In this document: one piece after another, positions 1 to 8,169 of the stretch
Layout: each line of letters starts with the position of its first letter
Numbering within the stretch: the stretch's first letter is position 1
NCBI GenBank assembly: GCA_016757515.1
Contig: JAERIN010000007.1
Coordinates: 1-51,200, forward strand
DNA length: 51,200 nt
Source: Alphaproteobacteria bacterium
GTDB lineage: Bacteria > Pseudomonadota > Alphaproteobacteria > Micavibrionales > Micavibrionaceae
Direction: 5' to 3'
Made by a program: the position numbers and the translations under genes
The notes under the pieces: generated by a model
Told to the model about the DNA's origin: nothing
What the model saw: the letters and a program-made list of their open reading frames with translations, nothing else
Databases searched by the model: none

Positions 1-477
1 GAGGAGGACCGGGCGGGCCTCCCGTTCGTGGGGGAGAGCGGGCGGCTGCTGGACCGGGTGCTGGGCGCGGCGGGGTGGAGCCGGGCGCGGGATGTCTATA
101 TCACGAACGCGGTGCTGTGGCGCCCGCCGGGGAACCGGACGCCCACGGAGGGGGAGGTGGAGGCGTGCCGGCCGATACTGCTGCGGCACATAGAGCTGGC
201 CGCGCCGCGGGTGGTCCTGGCGTGCGGGAAGGTCGCGGCCGCGGCGCTGCTGGGCCTCGCGGACCCCATATCGCGCCTGCGGGGCCGGTGGCACGCGGGG
301 CCGGGGGGTGTGCCGGTGCGGGTGACGTACCACCCGGCGTATCTCCTGCGTACGCCGGCGCAGGGCAAGCCCGCAGCGTGGGCGGATGCTCTGGCGGTGC
401 TGGAGCACTTGAGAGAGGCCCGTCCTGAGCCTGGGCAGATCCAGGGCGCGCCTATTCCCGCTCCCCCCAGAGTTTGA
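1..477 (+). CDS. Uracil-DNA glycosylase, family 4 type (5' end outside window)
   Basis: The reading frame is open from base 1, so the start lies upstream; 158 residues are visible. The PFVGESG stretch is the family-4 uracil-DNA glycosylase loop, and RPPGNRTPT followed by EVEACRPILLRH matches the region that carries a cluster-binding cysteine in thermophile-type (Fe-S) enzymes. The C-terminal YHPAYLLR matches the HPS/HPA catalytic loop. The enzyme removes uracil from DNA at the start of base-excision repair. The 3' end overlaps the convergent Fur-family gene by 26 bp. Confident in family; the missing N-terminus prevents a check of the other Fe-S cysteines. Confidence 0.9.
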   Translation, partial: EEDRAGLPFVGESGRLLDRVLGAAGWSRARDVYITNAVLWRPPGNRTPTEGEVEACRPILLRHIELAAPRVVLACGKVAAAALLGLADPISRLRGRWHAGPGGVPVRVTYHPAYLLRTPAQGKPAAWADALAVLEHLREARPEPGQIQGAPIPAPPRV

Positions 478-856
478 CGTGGTAGTCTGCCAGGCGAAAG
501 CCGCGCGCCTGGGCTATGGCCTGGAGTGTGGTCTCCAGGGCGGGGTCTGTGAATTCCACCACTGTACCGCTGTCGCGGTCAATGATGTGCCCGTGCTGCT
601 GCGTGGCCAGCTCGTAACGGGCGTAGCCCTCACCAAAGGCGTGCCGGGTGACGATCCCTGCCTCCTCAAGGATGCCCAGGTTGCGGTAGACTGTGCCCAA
701 GGCGATGGCGGGGTCGTGAGCGCGGGCGCGGGCGAAGATTTGGTCCGCAGAGGGGTGGTCTGTGGCCTCGCGCAGCACGCGCAGGAGGACCCGCCGGGGC
801 CGGGTCAGCCTCAGCCCCACCGCCGCGCACAGGGCCTCTGTCTCGTGCTCTGTCAC
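452..856 (-). CDS. Fur-family transcriptional regulator
   Basis: 134 residues with an N-terminal winged helix (PSADQIF then ALGTVYRNLGILEEAG, the Fur recognition helix, residues about 36-66) and a C-terminal dimerisation domain. In place of the usual HHDH and CxxC, it reads QHGHIIDRDSGTVVEF, so the structural zinc cysteines are absent, as in many alphaproteobacterial Fur/Irr/Mur proteins. Its ATG overlaps the stop of the upstream sulfite reductase gene by 4 bp, so the two are translationally coupled. I infer a metal- or haem-linked regulator tied to sulfite reduction, an enzyme that needs siroheme and an Fe-S cluster. Which metal it senses cannot be told from sequence. Confidence 0.88.
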   Translation of the reverse strand: MTEHETEALCAAVGLRLTRPRRVLLRVLREATDHPSADQIFARARAHDPAIALGTVYRNLGILEEAGIVTRHAFGEGYARYELATQQHGHIIDRDSGTVVEFTDPALETTLQAIAQARGFRLADYHVKLWGERE

Positions 857-2511
857 GAACCCGCACCGCGCGCAGCCAGAGTGTCGCGGGTGAGGGGCCC
901 GACGCGGTGGCAGAAGTCCCCGAAGCCTTCCCCGTCGAGCCTGTCCTTTGCGAAGGCGGCAAAAAAGGGCGAGAGAAAGGAAGCGATGTAGTCAACCTGC
1001 ACCTTGTCCGCCACGCGGTATGAAAGGCGTGTGCCGGAAAAATCTCCACCGACGTACACGGCATACATGCCCGGTGCCCGGCCCACGATACCGATGTCAC
1101 CCGTATAGGGGCGAGAGCAACCGTTTGGGCAGCCGGTGATGCGTACGGAGAGTTTTTCGCGCGCCAGGCCATGCCGCTCCATCTCCGCCTTTATGGCGGC
1201 GATGATGGGCTCTCGCGCCCTTTCGCCCTCCGTCAGGGCCTTGCCGCAGGTGGGCAGGGCCACACAGCTCATAGCGTGCAGATCCACGGGGGCGTGGTCT
1301 GCGGCTAGCGGTATGCCGTGGGCGCGGAAAACGTCTTCTACGGCAGCCTGATCCTCAGGCGCAATGTCGGAGAAGATAAGATCCTCCGTGGGCATGGCAA
1401 TAAGTGGCGTGTGAAAGCGCTCTACGAGCTCCCGGATGGCGGCGCGCGTTGCGCCCTTGATGCGCCCACTGGTGACGGGCAAACCAAAATAAAGCAGGCC
1501 ATCGCCTTGGTCGTGCCAACAAAAGTGGTCTGCCACCTCTATGCGCGGTAGGGGCGGCGGAGGTGCGAGGGGCGTGTCCAGGTAAGAGTCTAGGATGGCC
1601 TTGATCCACTCTGGTCCCCTCTCCTCCACCACGTACTTCAGGCGGGCGTGCTGGCGGTTTTCTCGGTCCCCGTGGTCGCGCAGGAGGGCCACGACGGCCA
1701 GGGCAGCCTCTACCACACGATCTGGCGTTGCAAAGGCGATGGGCGTGGCCATGCGGGGGTAGGTCTCGGGCTTGTTGTGTTTACAGCCGAACCCGCCGCC
1801 TAGGCACAGGGTGTAGCCCTGTATCCCCCCGCCCTCCACGCGGGCCAAGAGGCCCAGGTCGTTGGTCAGGACGTCTATGGTGTTGTCGTCAGGCGCGGCG
1901 ATGCCGATCTTGAACTTGCGCGTGAGGTAGGCGTCCTTGTACAGCGGCTCCTCCACGATGTCCTGCTTGACCCCGTCGGCCCAAATCTCGTGGTACGCGG
2001 TGGAGCGGGGCAGGGTCGCGGCGTGCAGCGCCTGCGCCAGAGTCTCCATAGCGGCGTTCACAGGCGTTCTGGCCGGAGCGAAGCAGGTTACGTTGCGCAC
2101 CACGTCCCCGCACGCGCCAAAAGTGGTTATCATGGCGGCGTTTATCCCCGCGATGAGGGGCTTGAGATTCCCCTTCCTTACGCAGTGGAACTGCACCCCT
2201 TGGCGGGAGGTGATGCGCAGGCTCCCGTTGCTGTGCGGGTCCGCGAGGGCGTCCAGGGCCAGATACTGCGACGGGGTCATGCGACCACCGGGGAGCTTCA
2301 CGCGGACCATGAACTCCCATTCCTTGTCCAGCTTTTGCTTTTTGCGGGCCGTGGCCGTGTCGCGGTTATAGCCCTGGTAGGAGCCGTGGAACTTCAGCAG
2401 AACCTCGTCGTCGTCTGACAAGCGCGGCAGCGCGGGGTCGGCCAGGGCCGCGGCGATGCCACCGCGCAGCTGGTGGGAGGTGGTTTTGATTTCTTCTGCA
2501 GCGCTGGACAC
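853..2511 (-). CDS. cysI: Sulfite reductase hemoprotein subunit (assimilatory)
   Basis: 552 residues, close to the usual length of about 570 for CysI. It reduces sulfite to sulfide using siroheme coupled to a 4Fe-4S cluster. The four cluster cysteines are visible: C416 and C422 in SCVALPTC, and C461 and C465 in TGCPNGC. Two ferredoxin-like half domains and the NVTCF region fit the nitrite/sulfite reductase fold. The start is GTG with a strong AAGGAGG ribosome-binding site 7 nt upstream. It is first of a two-gene operon with the Fur-family regulator (4-bp overlap). No flavoprotein subunit lies nearby. A ferredoxin-dependent enzyme cannot be excluded. Confidence 0.92.
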   Translation of the reverse strand: MSSAAEEIKTTSHQLRGGIAAALADPALPRLSDDDEVLLKFHGSYQGYNRDTATARKKQKLDKEWEFMVRVKLPGGRMTPSQYLALDALADPHSNGSLRITSRQGVQFHCVRKGNLKPLIAGINAAMITTFGACGDVVRNVTCFAPARTPVNAAMETLAQALHAATLPRSTAYHEIWADGVKQDIVEEPLYKDAYLTRKFKIGIAAPDDNTIDVLTNDLGLLARVEGGGIQGYTLCLGGGFGCKHNKPETYPRMATPIAFATPDRVVEAALAVVALLRDHGDRENRQHARLKYVVEERGPEWIKAILDSYLDTPLAPPPPLPRIEVADHFCWHDQGDGLLYFGLPVTSGRIKGATRAAIRELVERFHTPLIAMPTEDLIFSDIAPEDQAAVEDVFRAHGIPLAADHAPVDLHAMSCVALPTCGKALTEGERAREPIIAAIKAEMERHGLAREKLSVRITGCPNGCSRPYTGDIGIVGRAPGMYAVYVGGDFSGTRLSYRVADKVQVDYIASFLSPFFAAFAKDRLDGEGFGDFCHRVGPLTRDTLAARGAGS

Positions 2512-2681
2512 TCAGGGGCCTCCTTGTCACACCTCGGCACACGCCGGGATGGTAATATTGGCCTTTTTTGGTCTTGTCTTCAAGGGCCGCGCCCAGGATG
2601 TCGCGCAGGGGGGCGCCGTTCGTGCTGCACCATCGCGGCCATGTTGCGCCAGCTGGGCCAGTGGGGCATAGTATTGCCCCT

Positions 2682-3386
2682 ATGCGTGAGGTTGTCCTAG
2701 ACACAGAGACCACGGGGATGAGCCCCTCTGACGGCCACCGCCTGGTGGAGGTGGGGGCAGTGGAACTGGAAGGACACATCGCCACGGGCCGCTCGCTCCA
2801 GCTATACATGAATCCCCAGCGCACCGTGCCGCCAGAGGCCGTAGCAGTGCACGGCCTGACGAACGCGTTTTTGGCAGAAAAGCCCTTTTTCGCGCAGGTT
2901 TATACGGACTTTTTGGACTTTATCGGTGACGCGCGGTTGGTCATCCACAATGCCGCTTTTGATATGGGCTTTTTGAATTGCGAGCTAAAGGCCGTGGGAC
3001 ACCCGGGACTAGAGGCATCACGGGTTGTGGACACCCTGGACATGGCACGGCGGAAGTTCCCCGGCTCCCCGGCGAATCTGGACGCTCTGTGCCGCCGTTT
3101 TGGGATAGACGCGACGGCACGGGACTACCACGGGGCGCTGCTCGACTCGCAGTTGCTGGCCGAAGTGTACCTGGAGCTTCTGGGTGGGCGGCAGCACGGC
3201 CTGAACCTCGCACAAGAAGACGAGAGCGGAGGGGAGCAGGGTGCAGGTTCCGCCGGTGGAGGGTTGACGCCGCTCCAGCGCCCTGTACGCCCGGCTCGGC
3301 ACCATGCACCTTCTGCCGAAGAGTTGGCGGCCCACACCGCGATGCTGGCAGGCATAAAGGGCGCCTTGTGGGCGCATGCAGCCTAA
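2682..3386 (+). CDS. dnaQ: DNA polymerase III epsilon subunit (3'-5' proofreading exonuclease)
   Basis: 234 residues. The DEDD exonuclease motif I is VVLDTETTG (catalytic D7 and E9), motif II is VIHNAAFDMGFLN, and motif III is DYHGALLDSQLLAEVY. This is the proofreading subunit of the replicative polymerase. The C-terminal tail beyond residue about 175 is low-complexity and would bind the alpha subunit. I chose the ATG at 2682 because the exonuclease fold starts there and because a -10-like TAGTAT (2669-2674) ends 7 nt before it with no Shine-Dalgarno sequence, suggesting a leaderless transcript. It is divergent from cysI. Confidence 0.9.
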   Translation: MREVVLDTETTGMSPSDGHRLVEVGAVELEGHIATGRSLQLYMNPQRTVPPEAVAVHGLTNAFLAEKPFFAQVYTDFLDFIGDARLVIHNAAFDMGFLNCELKAVGHPGLEASRVVDTLDMARRKFPGSPANLDALCRRFGIDATARDYHGALLDSQLLAEVYLELLGGRQHGLNLAQEDESGGEQGAGSAGGGLTPLQRPVRPARHHAPSAEELAAHTAMLAGIKGALWAHAA

Positions 3387-3402
3387 CGTCTGTCCGGGCA
3401 AT

Positions 3403-3924
3403 CTAGCGGTATTTTTCTATCGCCGCGCGAATCGCAGCCTTGAGCTGCTGCGCCATAGCGTCTCCGCCGCCGACCACTCCTGCACGCAGGGCAGCAGCCA
3501 GAGTATCTACGTGGGCCTGAACAATAACGCGCCGCGCATCCATGTCCAAAGTCGCGCGATCTATGTAGTCCCGCAGGCTCTCCGCAAACTCTGCAATAAG
3601 GTCATAGCCGCACAGGGCCGCCATGTCCTTGATCTCATGCGCGAGAAAGAATACCGCGCTTCGTGCCTCGCGCGCTTTGTCCTCCGGCGCACCAGCGGGC
3701 ATGTCCCGCAGGGTTATCCAGGCCTTGGTCAGGCGGTCTATCACCTCCGCCAGGCGCTCTTTGCCCTCCACCACGGCCTGGGCCACCACAGCGTCCGCCG
3801 CCTCAATCGCCTTCGGGTCAATCTGGCCCGGCGTGGGGTCCGTAAGGCTACCCCCCACGCGGAGCTTTAGGCGGTTCACGCGGTGAAGAACCTCCACCAG
3901 GGCGGGCGTTTTAGAGTTGCTCAT
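3403..3924 (-). CDS. Histidine phosphotransfer (HPt)-like protein
   Basis: 173 residues, all helical in appearance. The stretch FFLAHEIKDMAALCGY places H96 in the HPt signature (A-H-x-x-K-x5-G), and helices flank it. HPt proteins pass phosphate between receiver domains in a phosphorelay. The start overlaps the end of the upstream response-regulator gene by 14 bp, so the two are co-translated and probably work together. No hybrid kinase lies beside them; the nearest kinase (8170-10665) has no receiver domain. The HPt call rests on motif and context, not on an alignment. Confidence 0.7.
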   Translation of the reverse strand: MSNSKTPALVEVLHRVNRLKLRVGGSLTDPTPGQIDPKAIEAADAVVAQAVVEGKERLAEVIDRLTKAWITLRDMPAGAPEDKAREARSAVFFLAHEIKDMAALCGYDLIAEFAESLRDYIDRATLDMDARRVIVQAHVDTLAAALRAGVVGGGDAMAQQLKAAIRAAIEKYR

Positions 3925-4552
3925 GGCGCACCTTTATCAGTTCTGCAGGCATCACCCGCCGGTCCGGACCCTGAAAGTGTAGGTCCTTGCGGCGCCGGTC
4001 CGGGCCAAAGAAGCCCGGCGCGCGGACGAAGGGCCGAGGGTTGTCTATGAGGTTCAAGATGCGCGCGGCCAGATTCCCCCCCGCAATGGGCTTTACCAGG
4101 GCCTCATTCGCCCCATGGTCGCGCGCCTGCCGGACAATCTGCCCCGTGGTATGCGCGCTGATGATGATGATGGGCAGGAAGTGAATCTCCTCGTCCTTGT
4201 GGGACCGGATCCAGTCCACAAGGTCCAGCCCCGTTCCGTCGGGCATCATATAGTCCGTCAGGACAATGTCGATCGCCCGGACGTCTGAACCCTTCTTCCG
4301 GGACTGCGTGAAGGTGACGAGGCCCTGGGCATCCAGAGCGCTGTTAGCCGCCAGGACATCATGCACACCAAAGGCCCGGAGCATGGAGGTCAATATACCT
4401 TGCATAGAGGGCGAGTCCTCCACCAAAAGGACCGTGATCTGGCTAAGGTCGTACGTCTTGGCCTTTGGCCGCGCGGTCAAAAGGGCCGTCGCCCCGCCCC
4501 CGCCCTTGGGCGGCGCGCCGTCCTTCCCCTTGCTAGGTTGCTGAATCGCCAT
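3911..4552 (-). CDS. Single-domain response regulator (CheY-like)
   Basis: 213 residues. After a 35-residue charged leader comes one receiver domain: acidic pair in LLVEDSPSM, phospho-acceptor D100 in VLTDYMMPDGTG, signalling S/T in IIISAH, and K154 in ALVKPIAG. The C-terminal tail (about residues 175-213) has two PDRR repeats (FGPDRRR and GPDRRV) seen in some alphaproteobacterial receivers, and no output domain. It precedes and overlaps the HPt-like gene. A promoter TTGGCC-N17-TACGAT on the minus strand ends 8 nt before the ATG, with no ribosome-binding site. Confidence 0.88.
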   Translation of the reverse strand: MAIQQPSKGKDGAPPKGGGGATALLTARPKAKTYDLSQITVLLVEDSPSMQGILTSMLRAFGVHDVLAANSALDAQGLVTFTQSRKKGSDVRAIDIVLTDYMMPDGTGLDLVDWIRSHKDEEIHFLPIIIISAHTTGQIVRQARDHGANEALVKPIAGGNLAARILNLIDNPRPFVRAPGFFGPDRRRKDLHFQGPDRRVMPAELIKVRHEQL

Positions 4553-4560
4553 GAGCGCCT

Positions 4561-4632
4561 ATCGTAGCCTAAGGAGCGCCCTGGGCCAAGGTGCTTGTTG
4601 CCAAGCGGCTGCGGGGGCGTGTAGGTAGCCCC
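4561..4632. promoter_or_regulatory. Divergent pair of leaderless-type promoters (response regulator / metF)
   Basis: Minus strand: -35 TTGGCC (4584-4589), 17-nt spacer, -10 TACGAT (4561-4566), then 8 nt to the ATG at 4552. Plus strand: -35 TTGCCA (4598-4603), 18-nt spacer, -10 TAGGTA (4622-4627), then 5 nt to the ATG at 4633. Neither start codon has a Shine-Dalgarno sequence. The two promoters lie back to back in an 80-bp gap. Confidence 0.6.
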
Positions 4633-5433
4633 ATGCGCTTTTCTTTTGAGCTGTTCCCCCCCAAGACGCCCCAGGCCACCGCCGCCCTGGAGGCAGCCCT
4701 CCCGCGCCTCGCAGTCCTGAATCCCGCGCTCTTCACCGTCACCTACGGCGCGGGGGGCACGACAAAGGACGGCACTCTGGCCACCGCTGCGACGGTCGCC
4801 GCGCGCACGGGCGTCCCCGTGGCCGCTCACCTGACCTACCTCACCACACCCCGCGAGGCGCTGTTGGCCTATGCGCAAGACCTGTGGGGCAGGGGGGTGC
4901 GGCACATCCTGGCCCTGCGCGGGGACCTGCCCCCGGGGCGCACCTTCGCGGACTTCGCCGGACCCCAGTACTTCCGCAGCACGGCGCAGTTTATCGCCGC
5001 CCTGAGGGATGTGCACGATTTTGAGATCTCCGTGGCCGCGTACCCAGAGGTCCACCCCGACGCCGCCGACGCGGCCGAGGACATAGAGACCCTAAAGGCC
5101 AAGGTCGCCGCCGGGGCGGAGCGCGCCGTGACGCAGTTCTTCTTTGACAACGCGGACTACTGGGCCCTGGTGGACCGCGCCCGCGCGGCAGGCGTCGCCG
5201 TGCCCATCGTCCCCGGCCTCCTGCCCGTCCACGACTTCCCCGCCATGGCCCGATTTGCCGCAAAGTGCCGCGCCCGCGTGCCCGCCGACCTGGAGGCCCG
5301 CCTCGCCGCCGAAGGCCCAGCCGCCGTCCTGGCCGCCCAGATCCGCGACCTTAGGGCCCAGGGGGCCGCGCACGCGCACATCTACACCCTCAACCGCGCC
5401 GACATCGTGGAGCAGGCCCTGGCCAAAATTTGA
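4633..5433 (+). CDS. metF: 5,10-methylenetetrahydrofolate reductase
   Basis: 266 residues with a TIM-barrel fold. FSFELFPPKT at the N-terminus is the MTHFR signature carrying the catalytic glutamate; VTYGAGGTT, HLTYL, ILALRGD and the QFFFDNADYW motif follow in the expected order. It reduces methylene-THF to methyl-THF with FAD, supplying methyl groups for methionine synthesis. It is slightly shorter than E. coli MetF (296 residues). The ATG at 4633 is preferred over the GTG at 4591 because the FELFPPK motif should lie near the N-terminus and a promoter ends just upstream. Confidence 0.93.
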   Translation: MRFSFELFPPKTPQATAALEAALPRLAVLNPALFTVTYGAGGTTKDGTLATAATVAARTGVPVAAHLTYLTTPREALLAYAQDLWGRGVRHILALRGDLPPGRTFADFAGPQYFRSTAQFIAALRDVHDFEISVAAYPEVHPDAADAAEDIETLKAKVAAGAERAVTQFFFDNADYWALVDRARAAGVAVPIVPGLLPVHDFPAMARFAAKCRARVPADLEARLAAEGPAAVLAAQIRDLRAQGAAHAHIYTLNRADIVEQALAKI

Positions 5434-5459
5434 CACGCACCCGCGCCCCCCACTACAAT
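5430..5459 (+). promoter_or_regulatory. Sigma70-type promoter for the lytic transglycosylase gene
   Basis: A perfect -35 TTGACA (5430-5435), an 18-nt spacer and a strong -10 TACAAT (5454-5459). The -35 hexamer contains the TGA stop codon of metF. The resulting leader of about 50 nt carries a GGGAGG ribosome-binding site (5504-5509), 6 nt before the ATG at 5516. Confidence 0.75.
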
Positions 5460-5515
5460 GGGGGTGTAGTAGAAGTAAGAGTCCCGAAAAGGGGCCTGCA
5501 TGAGGGAGGTGTGGG

Positions 5516-6706
5516 ATGGGTTTCTCAAAAGATTTTCGTGCGGCTGGCGGTTCCAGCGCTCTTGTTGGGCCAGACGATGTCATGGGCGCCCCAAAAGACA
5601 GAAGACGGGAACCAAGTGAGGCTTATATCTTTGCAATTATATCAGAAATAATTCGGGCCGATCAAGACAGCGCAACTTCTTTTATACAGGACGCCTTCAC
5701 CTACCTCTTTGACCTAGAGAACGGGGTGCGCGGACCGGAGGGGTTTGGACTCGGCGAAGGCGGTGTCCAGGGTTGGCTGCGCGACCTGACGGGAACCTTT
5801 AACCGCACATTTGGAACGAATTTTGACCAAAACGCCCTGGGCGGCGTGTATGCAGAATGGAAGAAGATAGCAGAACCGGAATTAAATGCGAGCAAAGATG
5901 CCGTTAAACAGAAAATACTTGCAACAATTGACCGCGAGATGGCGGGACAATCTCCCAAAGCAATAGCTAGGGCAAAAAATGACATATTAAGTATAGTTAA
6001 AGTTGAAAGCAATTTCAGGCCAACGGCCCGACCTATAGACCCTAAAACGGGCGAAAGGTTGAGTAGTGCCTATGGTATAGGGCAGTTTATTAAAGGCACA
6101 TGGCAGGAAGTTATGCCGGGCGTGTCTCTTGAGGCGCGCGCGGACGTGGCCACGTCTACAGTAGGCCTTCTGAAACTCAGGCAACAGAATATAAATCACT
6201 TGCGCAGCGCCGGTGTGCATAATCCGGATGTGGTGGATGTCTATCTGGCACACTTTATGGGGGCCGGTACAGCTGGACAGTTTTTGAGAAGACCAGATAA
6301 CGCTATAGCCGCCGATTGCGTGAGCCAGAGAGCTAGACTGGCAAATGATTGGGTTTTTTATGATAAAAAAACACGTCGCCCCTATAAAGTTGGTGAGGTA
6401 AAAGCAAACTTCGCCAAGAAACTGAACGTAGACTGGGATATAGGCGCTAAGTCGGACCCAGCACCCGCAGCAGAGGCCGCAGCACCCGCGGCGGAGTCCG
6501 CGGCCCCTGCGGAGGCTGAAGCGGCTGCGACTCCATCCCAACCAATAAAAGTTGACCTGGGCGCTCTTGGGAAGCCAGAGCCCGGCGGCCTTGCGCCCAC
6601 ATTTGCAGATGTTCTAAACGCAAAGGACCCCATAAAGGTAGAGGTCACCTTTACCCCCGGCGTTCTTGACGCAAAACCTGCCGCCGGCCCACACCTGAAC
6701 GCCTAA
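5516..6706 (+). CDS. Lytic transglycosylase (SLT-like) with low-complexity tail
   Basis: 396 residues. The central part (about 150-270) is an SLT-type domain: IVKVESNF carries the likely catalytic E164, SSAYGIGQFIKGTW follows, and VYLAHFMGAGTAGQFL matches the second half of the fold as seen in phage-tail and secretion-linked transglycosylases. These cleave peptidoglycan with 1,6-anhydro ends. There is no signal peptide. Residues about 310-345 are Ala/Pro/Glu-rich and look like a linker. Much of the gene (5.6-6.45 kb) is AT-rich compared with its neighbours, suggesting transfer. No phage or secretion genes lie next to it. Confidence 0.75.
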   Translation: MGFSKDFRAAGGSSALVGPDDVMGAPKDRRREPSEAYIFAIISEIIRADQDSATSFIQDAFTYLFDLENGVRGPEGFGLGEGGVQGWLRDLTGTFNRTFGTNFDQNALGGVYAEWKKIAEPELNASKDAVKQKILATIDREMAGQSPKAIARAKNDILSIVKVESNFRPTARPIDPKTGERLSSAYGIGQFIKGTWQEVMPGVSLEARADVATSTVGLLKLRQQNINHLRSAGVHNPDVVDVYLAHFMGAGTAGQFLRRPDNAIAADCVSQRARLANDWVFYDKKTRRPYKVGEVKANFAKKLNVDWDIGAKSDPAPAAEAAAPAAESAAPAEAEAAATPSQPIKVDLGALGKPEPGGLAPTFADVLNAKDPIKVEVTFTPGVLDAKPAAGPHLNA

Positions 6707-6748
6707 CCCCCCTATCCCTATCCCAAAACTTAAGGTAGAGTGTGGCGC

Positions 6749-7534
6749 ATGGCGAGCGTGGCACAAGATATGGGCACGGCGGCGGGCGCGGCGGTGCGGC
6801 ACCTGGAGCGGGGGGGCGGCCTGCCGCGCCTGGCGTACCGCTACACGCCGCCGCGCAATCAAAACCTCGCCACGGCGGTGTTCCTTTCGGGCTACGCCTC
6901 GGACATGGCGGGGGCGAAGGCCACGCACCTGGAGCAGGCCTGCGCGCAGCGGGGGCAGGGGTTCCTCAGGTTTGACTACTCCGGGACCGGCCTATCGGGC
7001 GGGCGATTCGCGGACGGGACGCTGGGCGCGTGGCTCGCGGACGCGCGGGCCGTGGTGGAGCACGCGACGGAGGGGAGGCCGCTGACCCTCATCGGTTCCT
7101 CCATGGGAGGCTGGGTGGCGCTGCTTTTGGCGTTGTCAGAGCCACGCGTGCGGGCCGTGGTGACCATCGCCGCCGCGCCGGACTTTTCGCAGTGGGGGGT
7201 CCTGGACAAGCTGGACGCCCCGCGGAAGGCGGCGCTGGACAAGGACGGAAAGTGCACCTTCATGGGCAACACATATACAAAGGCCCTGTTGGACGAAGCG
7301 CGGGGGCACATGCTTCTGGAGCGCACGCACGACCTGGCTACGCCCATCACGATGTTCCAGGGGCGGGCGGATGCCGTGGTGCCGTGGCGCACCGCAGAAA
7401 AAATCCGCCGGGCCTTTCCAAAGGCCGCGCCGCGGCTCATCCTGATTGAGGACGGGGACCACAGGCTCTCGCGCGAAGCGGACCTTCTTATGATAGACCG
7501 GCAGGTGGCCAAGGCGTCCGCTCTTGCGTCTTGA
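6749..7534 (+). CDS. Alpha/beta hydrolase (ABHD10/thioesterase-like)
   Basis: 261 residues. The nucleophile elbow is GSSMGG with S118; the acid is in GRADAVVPW and the histidine in EDGDHRLS, giving a full Ser-Asp-His triad. LSGYASDM, then GFLRFDYSGTGLSGG, match the oxyanion region of the family related to mitochondrial ABHD10 acyl-protein thioesterase. The substrate is unknown. I chose the ATG at 6749 over the GTG at 6740 because TAGAGT (6736-6741) ends 7 nt before it, as in other leaderless-looking genes here. Confidence 0.85.
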   Translation: MASVAQDMGTAAGAAVRHLERGGGLPRLAYRYTPPRNQNLATAVFLSGYASDMAGAKATHLEQACAQRGQGFLRFDYSGTGLSGGRFADGTLGAWLADARAVVEHATEGRPLTLIGSSMGGWVALLLALSEPRVRAVVTIAAAPDFSQWGVLDKLDAPRKAALDKDGKCTFMGNTYTKALLDEARGHMLLERTHDLATPITMFQGRADAVVPWRTAEKIRRAFPKAAPRLILIEDGDHRLSREADLLMIDRQVAKASALAS

Positions 7535-7560
7535 CCGGGCGCGGGCCGGGCGGCTAAGTT
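7531..7560 (+). promoter_or_regulatory. Leaderless-type promoter for the zapA operon
   Basis: TTGACC (7531-7536), an 18-nt spacer and TAAGTT (7555-7560), then 6 nt to the ATG at 7567. The -35 hexamer overlaps the TGA stop of the hydrolase gene, as also seen after metF. Confidence 0.55.
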
Positions 7561-7566
7561 GTCCAC

Positions 7567-7809
7567 ATGGATGGTGATGCCGCGCTGGTTGAGGCTGTAG
7601 AGGCCGTGCGGGGTGCTGTGGCGGCGCTGGAGGGCGCAACGGCGCACGCGCAGGGGGCCATAAAGGGCACACAGAGAGATATGTTTGGGGGGCCAGCGGT
7701 GGTCCCCGGCCAGGCCGCTTCGGCGGATGCCCGGGCAGAGGCCGTGGCGGCGCTGGACCGTGCGATACAGGGTATTGAGGGCGTTCTGGGCGAGGACACA
7801 CAGGCATGA
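7567..7809 (+). CDS. Small helical protein encoded upstream of zapA
   Basis: 80 residues, Ala-rich and probably all helical or coiled-coil, with no motif I recognise. Its TGA overlaps the ATG of zapA, so the two are coupled. In alphaproteobacteria a small coiled-coil gene often sits just before zapA, so a division-linked partner is possible, but that rests on position alone. Confidence 0.65.
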   Translation: MDGDAALVEAVEAVRGAVAALEGATAHAQGAIKGTQRDMFGGPAVVPGQAASADARAEAVAALDRAIQGIEGVLGEDTQA

Positions 7810-8153
7810 CCGCGCTGAACCTGACCATAAACGGGCGGACCTACGCCGTCTCATGCCCAAAGGGGCAGGAGGGGTCAGTGGGGGCGCTGGCTGAAGAGGT
7901 GGACGCCCTGGTGCGGGAGATTGTGGGCTCCGGCGCGGCGTCCGGGGAGGTGCAACCTCTTGTTTTGGCCGCGCTTATGCTGGCGGAGGAGGCCAGAAAG
8001 AGCCGGGAGGATGCAGCGCAGCTGCGGGCGCAGCACGCCGCCACTGCTCTCGCGCAGGAGGGGCCCAGCGCGGCCCAGATGGCTGCTGCGAAGGCCCTGG
8101 CCGACATCGCGGGGCAGATACACTCTGTGGCGGGCCGTCTCCGGGCTGTCTAG
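7806..8153 (+). CDS. zapA: Cell division protein ZapA
   Basis: 115 residues. The N-terminal INGRTYAVSCPKGQEG and the following LAEEVDALV match the ZapA head domain; PLVLAALMLAEEARKS and the C-terminal helices form the coiled coil. ZapA crosslinks FtsZ filaments at the division ring. It is second in a two-gene operon and ends 16 bp before the 3' end of the convergent kinase gene, so its usual alphaproteobacterial neighbours (6S RNA and a formyl-THF cyclo-ligase) are absent. Confidence 0.85.
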   Translation: MTALNLTINGRTYAVSCPKGQEGSVGALAEEVDALVREIVGSGAASGEVQPLVLAALMLAEEARKSREDAAQLRAQHAATALAQEGPSAAQMAAAKALADIAGQIHSVAGRLRAV

Positions 8154-8169
8154 GCCCCTGGCACCGCCG

